Origin: Methanobacteriota archaeon
Lineage (GTDB): Archaea; Halobacteriota; Methanomicrobia; Methanomicrobiales; Methanospirillaceae
Reading direction: 5' to 3'
Assembly: GCA_009779205.1 (NCBI GenBank)
Contig: WRER01000051.1
Span: 1-6,311 of the forward strand
Length of the DNA stretch: 6,311 bases
The notes beneath the pieces were generated by a model. That model saw only the letters and a program-made list of their open reading frames with translations, was not told the origin of the DNA and did no database searches. The position numbers and the translations under genes were made by a program. Of this stretch, positions 1 to 6,214 are shown piece after piece; position 1 is the first letter of the stretch; each line of letters starts with the position of its first letter.

Positions 1-675
1 CATAATGGCTCTGCCAAGATCGCCACGAACACGCTTTGCAAGAAATAACAGATCGTCATCAGATAGTGAAACGTCCCCTTGTTTTTCTATGTTTAGTATT
101 CTTTGAAGTTCAGAAATAATGCAATCTTCCGAAATCGGCTCAAAATAAAGGAGAAGGCAACGCGATTGAATCGGCGAAATAAGAATTGAAGCATTTCTGG
201 TACAGAATACAAATCTGCATGTCTCACTGTACTGCTCCATAATCCTGCGCAGTGCATGTTGAATATCATGTGGAAGTGTATGTGCATCTTCAAAGACAAT
301 GACGCGAAATGCAGCGTCAATTGGCTTAATTCCTGCATACCAGTTAATGATGTGCTTCACATTTGTAAGAAATGAAGCATCTTTTTTATAGATATGCATG
401 AAACGTTCATCATTCTCAAAGTATGCCTTTTTTCCCTCGATGAGATCAGCGGTCTGGATAATTGTTACATTCAGGGTCTCTGAGACAGATGAAACACTAA
501 ACATCTGAGAAAGTGTCGCCTCAATTGCTGCTGACTTTCCTGTGCCGTGAGGACCTGCAAGGATAAGATGAGGAAAGGTACGTGTGGATGCACACACTTT
601 CAGCACATCCAGAACGCGGGTATGATGCACGATATCGTCAAGCGTGCGGGGTCGATGGGTTTCAATCCAGAACAT
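1..675 (-). CDS. Replication factor C small-subunit-like AAA+ ATPase, divergent paralogue (3' end outside window)
   Basis: The first 225 codons are present; the 3' end lies beyond the window edge. The product resembles the clamp loader small subunit, which uses ATP to load the PCNA ring onto primed DNA. An RFC-like N-terminus (MFWIETHRPRTLDDI) is followed by Walker A GPHGTGKS (residues 41-48), a Walker B-like segment FRVIVFEDAH (123-132) and the SRC arginine-finger motif in SPIQSRC (167-173). Two classical RFC boxes are altered. The Walker B DEAD is EDAH, and the usual NASDERG-type box after strand 2 is replaced by a longer, unrelated stretch (about 70-115). Sensor 1 reads FVFCTRNAS rather than the common FILSCNYSS type. 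The ATG at 675 is chosen because it gives the family N-terminus and has AGAGG a few bases upstream. It overlaps the end of the upstream ligase gene by 14 nt, suggesting translational coupling. This is probably a second small subunit or RFC-like accessory protein, not the main RfcS; the missing C-terminal domain prevents a firmer call. Confidence 0.82.
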   Translation of the reverse strand, partial: MFWIETHRPRTLDDIVHHTRVLDVLKVCASTRTFPHLILAGPHGTGKSAAIEATLSQMFSVSSVSETLNVTIIQTADLIEGKKAYFENDERFMHIYKKDASFLTNVKHIINWYAGIKPIDAAFRVIVFEDAHTLPHDIQHALRRIMEQYSETCRFVFCTRNASILISPIQSRCLLLYFEPISEDCIISELQRILNIEKQGDVSLSDDDLLFLAKRVRGDLGRAIM

Positions 676-1399
676 GCGACAACCTCTGTGAGATAGTATC
701 AAGTGCAGCCTGCAAAAACCAGCTCTGCTGAGGCATGGCAGAAAGGATGGATACAGCTTCATCCACTGTCATTGAAGCTGCATACGATGCGATCGCAGGC
801 ATTGCTCTGGTCACTTCATCGATAATAGGGAGTGTAGCACTCCGAGATGTACGGGAGAGAGGGTTCAGATCGATTGTTATCACCTCTTTTCCAAGTTCAA
901 TTAATGCCTGAGCCCGATCTCCGTCTTCCAAAGGAACCAGCACGAGATCTGCCTCATAAATACCATTACGCAAACAAAACGCCCGATCATGTGAAAGAGG
1001 CAGCAGACGCTCTGCTTCCCCTTGCAAAACAACAACGCCGCAAGCAGTTAAGAGATCAGTAATCATTCTTATACGCTCCTCAGTTCGATGAAACAGACCT
1101 ACTTCTACCATCGCGCCAGTTGCTTTCTGGAGCCATGCTATATCAGGTGCGCTAAGCACGGCTGTGTTTCCATTGACTGATATCACAGGATGTTTTGCCA
1201 CACGAAGCAAAGCAGCAGCACATTGTTCTGCTTTTTTTGCTGAAGGAATGGTTACTTCCCCAAGGAGATAATCAAAAGCCTCTCCGCGACCGTGGGCACA
1301 GAGACCTTCCGGCGCGACAATTCCATCCTGCATCGCCTTTGCAAGGCTCTCTCTCACACATAATGAGTGATAGCGTGGATGATCAACAGGAATAGTCAT
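662..1399 (-). CDS. 4-phosphopantoate--beta-alanine ligase (archaeal phosphopantothenate synthetase, PPS)
   Basis: This cytoplasmic enzyme joins 4-phosphopantoate and beta-alanine using ATP to make 4'-phosphopantothenate, the archaeal replacement for the PanC/PanK order of steps. The 245-residue protein is close to full family length. It has the conserved blocks HPRY near the N-terminus, AHGRGEAFDYLLGE (35-48), ISVNGN (73-78), FHRTEERI (103-110), GIYEADLVLVPLEDGDR (146-162) and IDLNPLSRTS (176-185). From memory, many family members read VNLF just before the HRTEER block; here it is VGLF, a small change to check. The ATG at 1399 has GGAG about 5 nt upstream and starts 15 nt after the pantoate kinase stop, so the two consecutive pathway enzymes are probably cotranscribed. 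The last 14 nt overlap the start of the RFC-like gene. Confidence 0.95.
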   Translation of the reverse strand: MTIPVDHPRYHSLCVRESLAKAMQDGIVAPEGLCAHGRGEAFDYLLGEVTIPSAKKAEQCAAALLRVAKHPVISVNGNTAVLSAPDIAWLQKATGAMVEVGLFHRTEERIRMITDLLTACGVVVLQGEAERLLPLSHDRAFCLRNGIYEADLVLVPLEDGDRAQALIELGKEVITIDLNPLSRTSRSATLPIIDEVTRAMPAIASYAASMTVDEAVSILSAMPQQSWFLQAALDTISQRLSHVLD

Positions 1400-1414
1400 G
1401 TATGCTCCAAATCG

Positions 1415-2311
1415 TTACTTTTCAATGTGTATAATTCGCGGTCCACTGTGTGCAATATCGCAGACAAAGATACTCTTAGGATCTGAGGCATAAGCACACA
1501 AAAACGCATGACCTTTTTCTCCAAGAGCAAATACTCCATCTCCAAGCATTGTCATGCTTGCAAGCACATCAGCCGTCTTTGCTGCATCCAGGACACGGGA
1601 GACTTCCGTACTCATCAGTCCGCTTTTTGTTGCAAAGAGATATGAGAGCAAAAAAAATTCTTCAATAGTTCCTGGCTTCCGGCTTGGGAATGCCTCTTTT
1701 ATCTGAAGGAGAGCAGTTTCTGAGGTTAAGATACTGTCTGAAATGAGTGGGCCAAGGACAAGCGCTGTAATCTGCTCTGTTTCGGAGTACCTGATACTAT
1801 CTCCAGTAATTCCTCCATGTATACCAGGAGCAGAGCGATATACTACTCCCCCTCGCATACTTCCTGCAACATCTCCAAAACCTGTACGGCGTGAAACCTC
1901 TATCTCATGAGCTATCATGGCGCATTCGATATCAGATAATGGGAGGTTGCAATATGCACGTACTGCATATGAGAGTGCCAGAAGAGAGGCTGCTGACAAT
2001 CCAAATCCGGAGGATAATGGGAGCGTGCACTCAGTCGTGATTGCAAGAGGTATCGGGATCTCAAGTCGATGCAAGAGATCTTCAAGAATCGAGGATTCAA
2101 ACCATACCTCGTGAATTGTGCCGTTTTGATTGGAGAGTGAGTGAACAGTCGTCCTCGGTGCACCGGTAATCGTTACGGTAACGCCCTGTTCTATTGCAAT
2201 ACCTGCACCGATACTTCCTGTTGTCTTTGGGTCGTCAGTTATTATAGGACAAAAAAATCCGGAAATATGTCCCGAAGACCATGCCGTGACTGAGCGTGGG
2301 GCGGGATACAT
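1415..2311 (-). CDS. Pantoate kinase (PoK), archaeal GHMP-family kinase
   Basis: This kinase phosphorylates pantoate with ATP to 4-phosphopantoate, the substrate of the next gene's ligase. The 298-residue protein shows the family N-terminus with WSSGHISGFF (11-20) and DPKTTGSIGAG (27-37). The GHMP ATP-binding motif follows as PLSSGFGLSAAS (98-109), then TGFGDVAGS (143-151), whose D147 is a plausible catalytic or metal-binding acid. A C-terminal segment SMTMLGDGVFAL (252-263) takes the place of the usual third GHMP motif. Length and motif order match an intact archaeal PoK. The start is only 3 nt after the peptidase stop. There is no strong Shine-Dalgarno sequence, only GTGA within the end of the peptidase gene, so translation probably relies on coupling. 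The reaction is assigned from family knowledge and from the adjacent PPS gene. Confidence 0.93.
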   Translation of the reverse strand: MYPAPRSVTAWSSGHISGFFCPIITDDPKTTGSIGAGIAIEQGVTVTITGAPRTTVHSLSNQNGTIHEVWFESSILEDLLHRLEIPIPLAITTECTLPLSSGFGLSAASLLALSYAVRAYCNLPLSDIECAMIAHEIEVSRRTGFGDVAGSMRGGVVYRSAPGIHGGITGDSIRYSETEQITALVLGPLISDSILTSETALLQIKEAFPSRKPGTIEEFFLLSYLFATKSGLMSTEVSRVLDAAKTADVLASMTMLGDGVFALGEKGHAFLCAYASDPKSIFVCDIAHSGPRIIHIEK

Positions 2312-2314
2312 AGA

Positions 2315-3529
2315 TTATTCACGTGCAATGCCGGGTTGAATACCGATCTGTGCAGAGAAGTCCTGTGCCTGAACTGATGGTTCCTGGATATATTCTCCAA
2401 TATCAATAACAAGGGCCTCAAACATCTGGGCGAGTACATTGTTTCGATATGCGCTATTATAATTTACATCCATTTTGATGAGGAATGTTCCGTTTGGACG
2501 GTTTTCAGGCCCACCCCAACTGTTCAGACATTCAAAGTATCCGTTCTTTCCATCTTCATAGTATCCAGTAACTACTACCTGATGACCACCACCCTGTGCA
2601 TAGTTCCAGGTACTTCCTGAGTAGCGTGTCACATCAAATGCATGTGTTTTTTCATCCCCATGCTCCCAAAACGTGTAAAAGTCCTGCCACGCTTCCCTGT
2701 GTGGGAAGAAAAGTGCAATTAACACCGGAATTTCATTATCAATCAGTGTTTTGATATTCGAGGCTGCATCTTTTGCTTCAATACCAGTTGTGATGACACG
2801 GCCATTTGTGAGAGAGTCTATCGTGTATGCAGGAACGTTCACGATCTCGTTGTATGGGATCTGCGGACCTGTGCAGCTCGCCCTCGTGCAGGAAGCATCG
2901 GCAAATGCAGCCCCTTCATTTGACCATGGAATGAGTCTCATCTCTCCATCTGTGAGATAATACTCTACAAACCAGTCAGGTGTGCCTCCATCACAGGCGA
3001 ACCATGAGTACTCTGTATGTGCAAATTCTGTCGGCCCCGTCCATCCTGAGTTAAATGCCTGCACAGACAGTCTGTCTGGCATTTCTTGTGCAGCCATCTG
3101 GAGCTCTATCGAAGCCATTGGAGCAAAAACCCAGCAATTGCCACATGAGCCTTGATCTCTCAGCGCTGGATCATATGGAAGAGAAGAAAGAAGTGAGACA
3201 TACTTCATTCCTTGTACATCATCTGCTGATTGGACACTGGATGGTAGATTTATTCCTGGTTTTTGTGCATATGCACGCATGATTGCTTCAAGCTCTTCTT
3301 GTGAGAATTGCATAACCGGGTATGGCAGGATATTCCAGTCAATTGGTTGATTCCACGTACGAATGCCGTTATTCATTTCGTCAGCAATGTACCATTGTGC
3401 ATTCGGATCTATCGGAAGTCCGACGCTGAACGTATTCTGTTCTTCATCTGCGTTTCCAATTCCAGGTAAAAGCAAGAGAATGAAAAGAATACAGCTACCA
3501 TTTCTTATACTGTTTGGGACATTCATCAT
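2315..3529 (-). CDS. Secreted papain-like (C1A) cysteine peptidase
   Basis: This is a 404-residue papain-fold protease predicted to act outside the cytoplasmic membrane. The N-terminus has Asn/Arg residues, then a hydrophobic core (CILFILLLLPGIGNA, about 13-27), which looks like a cleavable signal peptide. Residues about 28-120 resemble a propeptide or N-terminal extension. The catalytic set is visible: oxyanion Gln126 and nucleophile Cys132 in RDQGSCGNCW, His316 in GGGHQVVVTG, and Asn336 in LNSWGG. The Gln-Cys spacing of 6 equals that of papain. Cys129 and Cys179 (CDGG) fit the conserved papain disulfide, and an ASCTRASCT segment (212-220) offers a further cysteine pair. No C-terminal membrane anchor or PKD-type repeat is seen. 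The ATG at 3529 overlaps the coaBC stop by 4 nt (ATGA), with GGAG about 6 nt upstream. Substrate is unknown. It sits between two CoA biosynthesis genes although its predicted location is extracellular. Confidence 0.9.
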   Translation of the reverse strand: MMNVPNSIRNGSCILFILLLLPGIGNADEEQNTFSVGLPIDPNAQWYIADEMNNGIRTWNQPIDWNILPYPVMQFSQEELEAIMRAYAQKPGINLPSSVQSADDVQGMKYVSLLSSLPYDPALRDQGSCGNCWVFAPMASIELQMAAQEMPDRLSVQAFNSGWTGPTEFAHTEYSWFACDGGTPDWFVEYYLTDGEMRLIPWSNEGAAFADASCTRASCTGPQIPYNEIVNVPAYTIDSLTNGRVITTGIEAKDAASNIKTLIDNEIPVLIALFFPHREAWQDFYTFWEHGDEKTHAFDVTRYSGSTWNYAQGGGHQVVVTGYYEDGKNGYFECLNSWGGPENRPNGTFLIKMDVNYNSAYRNNVLAQMFEALVIDIGEYIQEPSVQAQDFSAQIGIQPGIARE

Positions 3530-4731
3530 AACACTCCGTGAGTATGTATATCAGCTATCTCTGTAATTATCGAACGGGCAAGGATTTCTTTGCTTCCATG
3601 AACCGTTACTTCCTTACTTCGAGAGCAGATCTGAATCGATCCTGTTGCTCCACCCATATTGCTTGTTGTATTTGCAATTACCATCGCGATCTCTGGAGTA
3701 TTCGTAATGATATGACGGGCATCTTTGAGAGCTGTCTCTCCAAGCTTAAATGATATAATCGTTTGAACATTGAACTCAAAAACACGTTTCAGCAGTTTTG
3801 GAAGAGGATTGAGTGTAAGAGTTATTGGAGCATCCTTGCTCTCGATCTTTCCGAGATATGGTTCAGGTGCATAATCTGATATGGCTGCGGCACTGATGTA
3901 GATATCTGGCTTATTGTGTTGTATAATATCAATGACAGCAGTATGCATCGATGCTGCTGTTGTTGTCTGGATGGTTTTGAGGTTTGGAAGAGGAGGTAAA
4001 GCAGGTGCACCTTCATTATGTACAAGGGTGACATCAGCGCCAGAGCGATAGGCTGCACGTGCAAGCTCGATGCCCATGGTTCCTGAAGATCTGGTTGTCA
4101 GAATCCGAATGTCATCAACCGGCTCTTCACATCTCCCGCCAGTGATGAGTACAGAGGTTCCTGCGAGGGTATGGGTGGAACAGGCCCGTTCACAGGCTAA
4201 AACAATCGCGTCAATATCTGCAATTTTTGCTTTTCCTTCTTCGATGCGTGGTTCGATAACGGTGATGCCCCATTCTGCAAGTTGTGAGAGATGATTTGGG
4301 ATCGCTGGGTGTCGAAACATTGCTTTGTGCATGGCAGGAACGATAATGACCGGTATTTTCTCTCTTGTGTTTCCAAGTGCAGTCGTCACAAATGTAGTTG
4401 GGGGAGTGTCATCAATGCCACATGCTATTTTTGCGATTGTATTTGCGGTTGCAGGTGCAACAAGCACCAGGTCTGCAACTCCTTCATCCCCACAGTATGT
4501 GACATGTTCAACATGACCTGATATGGTGATTATCGTGTCTCTGCCGGTTGCATATGTCAGTGCATCTGGATGAATAATGCCACAAGCCGCAGCACTCATA
4601 ACTGCCTGAACCTCAGCTCCCCTTCGCCGCAATGCATGGCAGAGCTTGACCGTCTCAACACAGGCAATGCTTCCGGTTACACATAGTACAATCAGTTTTT
4701 CCGTAAGGGGTAGTTCCATTGTGTCTGCCAT
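3526..4731 (-). CDS. coaBC: Bifunctional phosphopantothenoylcysteine decarboxylase / phosphopantothenate--cysteine ligase
   Basis: The enzyme couples 4'-phosphopantothenate to cysteine (CoaB) and decarboxylates the product to 4'-phosphopantetheine (CoaC, an FMN flavoprotein). The 401-residue length is normal for the fused protein. The N-terminal CoaC half has VTGSIACVE (18-26), HVEH (73-76, carrying the likely catalytic histidine), PATANT (93-98) and PAMHKAM (132-138). The His after PAM, where bacterial CoaC has Asn, is a form I recall from archaeal homologues. The CoaB half begins near residue 190 with VLITGGRCEEPVDDIRILTT, then RSSGTMG (214-220), SAAISDYAP (280-289), KIESKD (295-300) and SFKLGE (327-332). 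The ATG at 4731 is directly preceded by an in-frame TAG, so the protein cannot begin further upstream; Met5 at 4719 is an alternative. No good ribosome-binding site is visible. It heads the five-gene unit, 84 nt after the HEAT-repeat gene. Confidence 0.95.
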   Translation of the reverse strand: MADTMELPLTEKLIVLCVTGSIACVETVKLCHALRRRGAEVQAVMSAAACGIIHPDALTYATGRDTIITISGHVEHVTYCGDEGVADLVLVAPATANTIAKIACGIDDTPPTTFVTTALGNTREKIPVIIVPAMHKAMFRHPAIPNHLSQLAEWGITVIEPRIEEGKAKIADIDAIVLACERACSTHTLAGTSVLITGGRCEEPVDDIRILTTRSSGTMGIELARAAYRSGADVTLVHNEGAPALPPLPNLKTIQTTTAASMHTAVIDIIQHNKPDIYISAAAISDYAPEPYLGKIESKDAPITLTLNPLPKLLKRVFEFNVQTIISFKLGETALKDARHIITNTPEIAMVIANTTSNMGGATGSIQICSRSKEVTVHGSKEILARSIITEIADIHTHGVL

Positions 4732-4815
4732 CTATGCTCAGTTGTGGGACGTGAATGGCTATGAATGAATCTAAGTGACAACCCTCCTGCCTGCCGGATG
4801 GGCAGGCAGGTACTG
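4732..4815 (-). other. Intergenic gap before coaBC with no clear promoter
   Basis: This 84-nt stretch separates the HEAT-repeat gene from the coaBC-led unit. Apart from the hairpin it contains a short ATTCATTCAT tandem on the transcript strand, but no TATA-like box at a suitable distance from the coaBC start and no strong Shine-Dalgarno sequence near the ATG. Either coaBC is read through from upstream, or its promoter is too divergent to see by eye. Confidence 0.45.
4786..4810 (-). repeat. Perfect 10-bp inverted repeat (hairpin) after the HEAT-repeat gene
   Basis: Arms CCTGCCTGCC (4786-4795) and GGCAGGCAGG (4801-4810) are exact reverse complements around a 5-nt loop. It starts 5 nt after the stop of the HEAT-repeat gene and about 55 nt before the coaBC start. 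Each arm is itself a repeat of the CCTG/CAGG type, and the GC content exceeds the surroundings. On the transcript it is followed by AGGGTTGTCACTT, with no T-run, so it is not a canonical intrinsic terminator. It could stabilise or process the mRNA between two genes, act as a 3'-end signal, or be one copy of a dispersed palindromic repeat. The structure is certain as sequence; its role is inferred. Confidence 0.75.
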
Positions 4816-5223
4816 TTATCTTAATGACATTATGTTCAGCCCTTCCTCTGCCATAGAGCGGGTATATGAATGATCATCGTGCATGAGTTTTTGGAATGCA
4901 TCACATGCACGTGAATCCTGCATCTGTACTAATCCTTTTGCTGCCATATATCGCACATGATCTTTTTCATCCTCAGTCAGTGCAATAAGAGAAGGGACAA
5001 TATCAGCATCAAGACCTGATATAGGACCGATCTGACCTACAGCCTCAGCTGCACGATATCTCACCTTCCAGTCAGTGTGTGTCAGTACATTTAAAAGGGC
5101 AGGAATGCTTTTTTTCCCATATGCAACAAGTGCGGCAGTCGCAGCTGCACGCTGTTCTTTATCAGGATCAGATAATGCTTCGATCCATTCAGATACAGAA
5201 CGGGCAGAGTAGTGGATATTCAT
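4816..5223 (-). CDS. Small HEAT-repeat (PBS-lyase-type) protein
   Basis: This is a 135-residue, probably soluble alpha-helical protein built almost entirely of HEAT-like repeats, a fold that serves as a protein-binding scaffold. About four repeats can be seen. They are marked by D-x-x-x-R-x-x-A-A-x-A-L style helices: DKEQRAAATAALVAYG (21-36), DWKVRYRAAEAVGQIG (51-66), DEKDHVRYMAAKGLVQM (85-101) and DDHSYTRSMAEEGLNIM (116-132). There is no signal peptide, membrane segment or catalytic motif. The first upstream in-frame codons contain no other ATG/GTG/TTG start, so 5223 is the likely start. A GGTGAT lies about 18 nt upstream, too far for a normal ribosome-binding site. It lies between an exported-protein gene and the CoA unit, and its partner cannot be deduced. 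Similar short HEAT proteins are common in methanogens. Confidence 0.85.
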   Translation of the reverse strand: MNIHYSARSVSEWIEALSDPDKEQRAAATAALVAYGKKSIPALLNVLTHTDWKVRYRAAEAVGQIGPISGLDADIVPSLIALTEDEKDHVRYMAAKGLVQMQDSRACDAFQKLMHDDHSYTRSMAEEGLNIMSLR

Positions 5224-5247
5224 ACCAAATATATGATAGATATCACC

Positions 5248-5270
5248 AAAAAGGGATCTGATTGAAAAAA
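5248..5270 (-). terminator. Oligo-T tracts, probable archaeal terminator of the exported-protein gene
   Basis: On the transcript strand a T6 tract (5265-5270, preceded by CCTC) lies 15 nt after the stop at 5286. A T5 tract (5248-5252, preceded by CCC) follows. Archaeal RNA polymerase commonly terminates at such T-runs without a hairpin, and none is obvious here. Termination would make the exported-protein gene a single-gene unit. No convincing promoter for the following HEAT gene was found, so partial read-through is possible. Confidence 0.5.
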
Positions 5271-5285
5271 GAGGATGTTTGAGTA

Positions 5286-6089
5286 TTAGTTGGTATACCC
5301 AAATGTTGTTGCAAGGTCAAAGAGTCCATTGTAGCTCTGTTTCTGTGTGTCTTGGAAGTGACCAACGACGCCAGGGGAGGTAGCATTGTAGATGTGCATA
5401 TCTACTACTGAGTAGACCCGTGCTGAACCAGTTGCGAGGTCATCCTTTGGATCAGTTGCAAGACCTTTTGCATCAAATGCGTATCGAAGGTTTACTGGTG
5501 TGCGTGAACTATCTGATATTGAAGAGCTACCAATGCTCATTCTGGCAGAAACTTCTCGTACATCCATCTGACTGCCAACGGTGACAGAGCCACCATATGC
5601 ACCATCATTTGATCCACCTGATGCAAAGATACAAACCGGATTGCTTGGATCAGAAGCTGCTGATCCCCAAAGATCCATCCTGGCCATTTCTTCAAAGTGA
5701 AGTAGTCCATTCGTATTAGGGTTGTTTTCGAAGTCAATGACGTGATTTACAATCAGATTGTCAATTCCTTGCTGAACATTCCCCCCATTCATGCTAAAAT
5801 CTTTGAGGTACGTGGCAGTTCCTTCATATCCGAGAGTATTTTCACGATACGTGTAGTCAACTCTGGAACCATCTAAAGGATTGTGACCGAAACCTCTGTC
5901 ATCGCTTGTCTGTTGCCACTGCATTTCATGATTTACAGTAAAAGTGCCGATACAAAACGCATCAACAGTAGATGTAACAATGTTATTACCGTAATTTGCC
6001 GGGGTGGGACGAACAGCTACAGCATGACACGTGAGGAGGAGCATGCCCGCCATCAAAACAATTGTTAATTGGTATGTTCTTGTTTTCAT
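5286..6089 (-). CDS. Exported protein of unknown function, probably methanogen-specific
   Basis: The function is not recognised. From the ATG at 6089 the product has 267 residues. A TTG at 6098 would add three (SI after the start), but the ATG followed by KTRTYQ gives a standard signal peptide. The N-terminus is positively charged, then strongly hydrophobic (LTIVLMAGMLLLTCHAVA), with likely cleavage near AVA. The rest is Gly/Ser/Asn/Thr-rich and predicted beta-rich, with no transmembrane helix, cell-wall repeat or catalytic motif. Visible landmarks are VDAFCIGTFTVNHEMQW, RVDYTYRENTLGYEGTATYLKDF, HFEEMARMDLWG and SQMDVREVSARMSI. I recall comparable exported hypotheticals with a DYTYREN-like stretch and a later MDVxEVSA-like stretch in Methanomicrobiales, but this needs a search. 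Two cysteines of the mature part could pair. It is preceded by an unusually elaborate leader with tandem palindromes and followed by oligo-T tracts, so it is probably transcribed alone and regulated. Confidence 0.82.
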   Translation of the reverse strand: MKTRTYQLTIVLMAGMLLLTCHAVAVRPTPANYGNNIVTSTVDAFCIGTFTVNHEMQWQQTSDDRGFGHNPLDGSRVDYTYRENTLGYEGTATYLKDFSMNGGNVQQGIDNLIVNHVIDFENNPNTNGLLHFEEMARMDLWGSAASDPSNPVCIFASGGSNDGAYGGSVTVGSQMDVREVSARMSIGSSSISDSSRTPVNLRYAFDAKGLATDPKDDLATGSARVYSVVDMHIYNATSPGVVGHFQDTQKQSYNGLFDLATTFGYTN

Positions 6090-6135
6090 GATACTCAACT
6101 CAGTTATGGTTTTCCTGCGTTTTCATTTCTTCAGG

Positions 6136-6185
6136 AGTACGGTCTAATCCGTACTTGAATAGTACGGTCTAGTCCATACTTGAAT
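6136..6185. repeat. Two tandem 25-bp repeats, each with an internal palindrome; candidate operator
   Basis: Copy 1 (6136-6160) and copy 2 (6161-6185) abut and match at 23 of 25 positions. Each has the form AGTACGG-N6-CCGTACT followed by TGAAT. The palindrome of copy 1 is perfect (7-bp arms), and that of copy 2 has one mismatched arm base (CCATACT). The pair begins about where transcription of the exported-protein gene should start, given the TATA-like box at 6207-6214, and ends 46 nt before its ATG. A paired site at this place fits binding by a dimeric repressor. As RNA the same sequence could form two short 5'-leader hairpins. The repeats are seen directly; the function is inferred. Confidence 0.8.
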
Positions 6186-6206
6186 AACACCTACTTCGAG
6201 AATATG

Positions 6207-6214
6207 ATATATAT
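6207..6214 (-). promoter_or_regulatory. TATA-like box for the exported-protein gene
   Basis: The transcript strand reads CACATATATATCATATT here. With the usual archaeal spacing of about 25 nt, transcription would start close to 6185, at the edge of the tandem palindromes, giving a leader of roughly 95 nt. The adjacent upstream bases are a poor match to a BRE. A second A-rich stretch (TTAAAAAATCG, about 6221-6231) is an alternative TATA/BRE region. The call rests on composition and position only. Confidence 0.5.

Noticed and set aside
93..338. Minus-strand open frame of 81 codons
   Set aside because: It overlaps the RFC-like gene in another frame; the RFC frame carries Walker A, SRC and the family N-terminus.
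847..1395. Two plus-strand open frames (847-1062 and 1195-1395)
   Set aside because: Both are antisense to the well-supported PPS gene, with no recognisable domain or start signal.
1915..2439. Overlapping open frames on both strands (1915-2163, 1917-2114, 2242-2439)
   Set aside because: They are shadows of pantoate kinase and the 3' end of the peptidase, with no protein features of their own.
3538..4521. Several antisense or alternate frames (3538-3753, 3822-4064, 4070-4294, 4291-4521, 4325-4516)
   Set aside because: All lie within coaBC, whose frame has the full set of CoaB and CoaC motifs.
5229..5237. AT-rich CATATAT stretch just before the HEAT gene as a TATA box
   Set aside because: At normal archaeal spacing, transcription would start inside the gene, after its only plausible start codon.
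6100..6126. Eight-codon minus-strand reading frame (MKTQENHN) just upstream of the exported-protein start, a possible leader peptide
   Set aside because: It lacks a ribosome-binding site and has no regulatory codon run; a frame this short is expected by chance.
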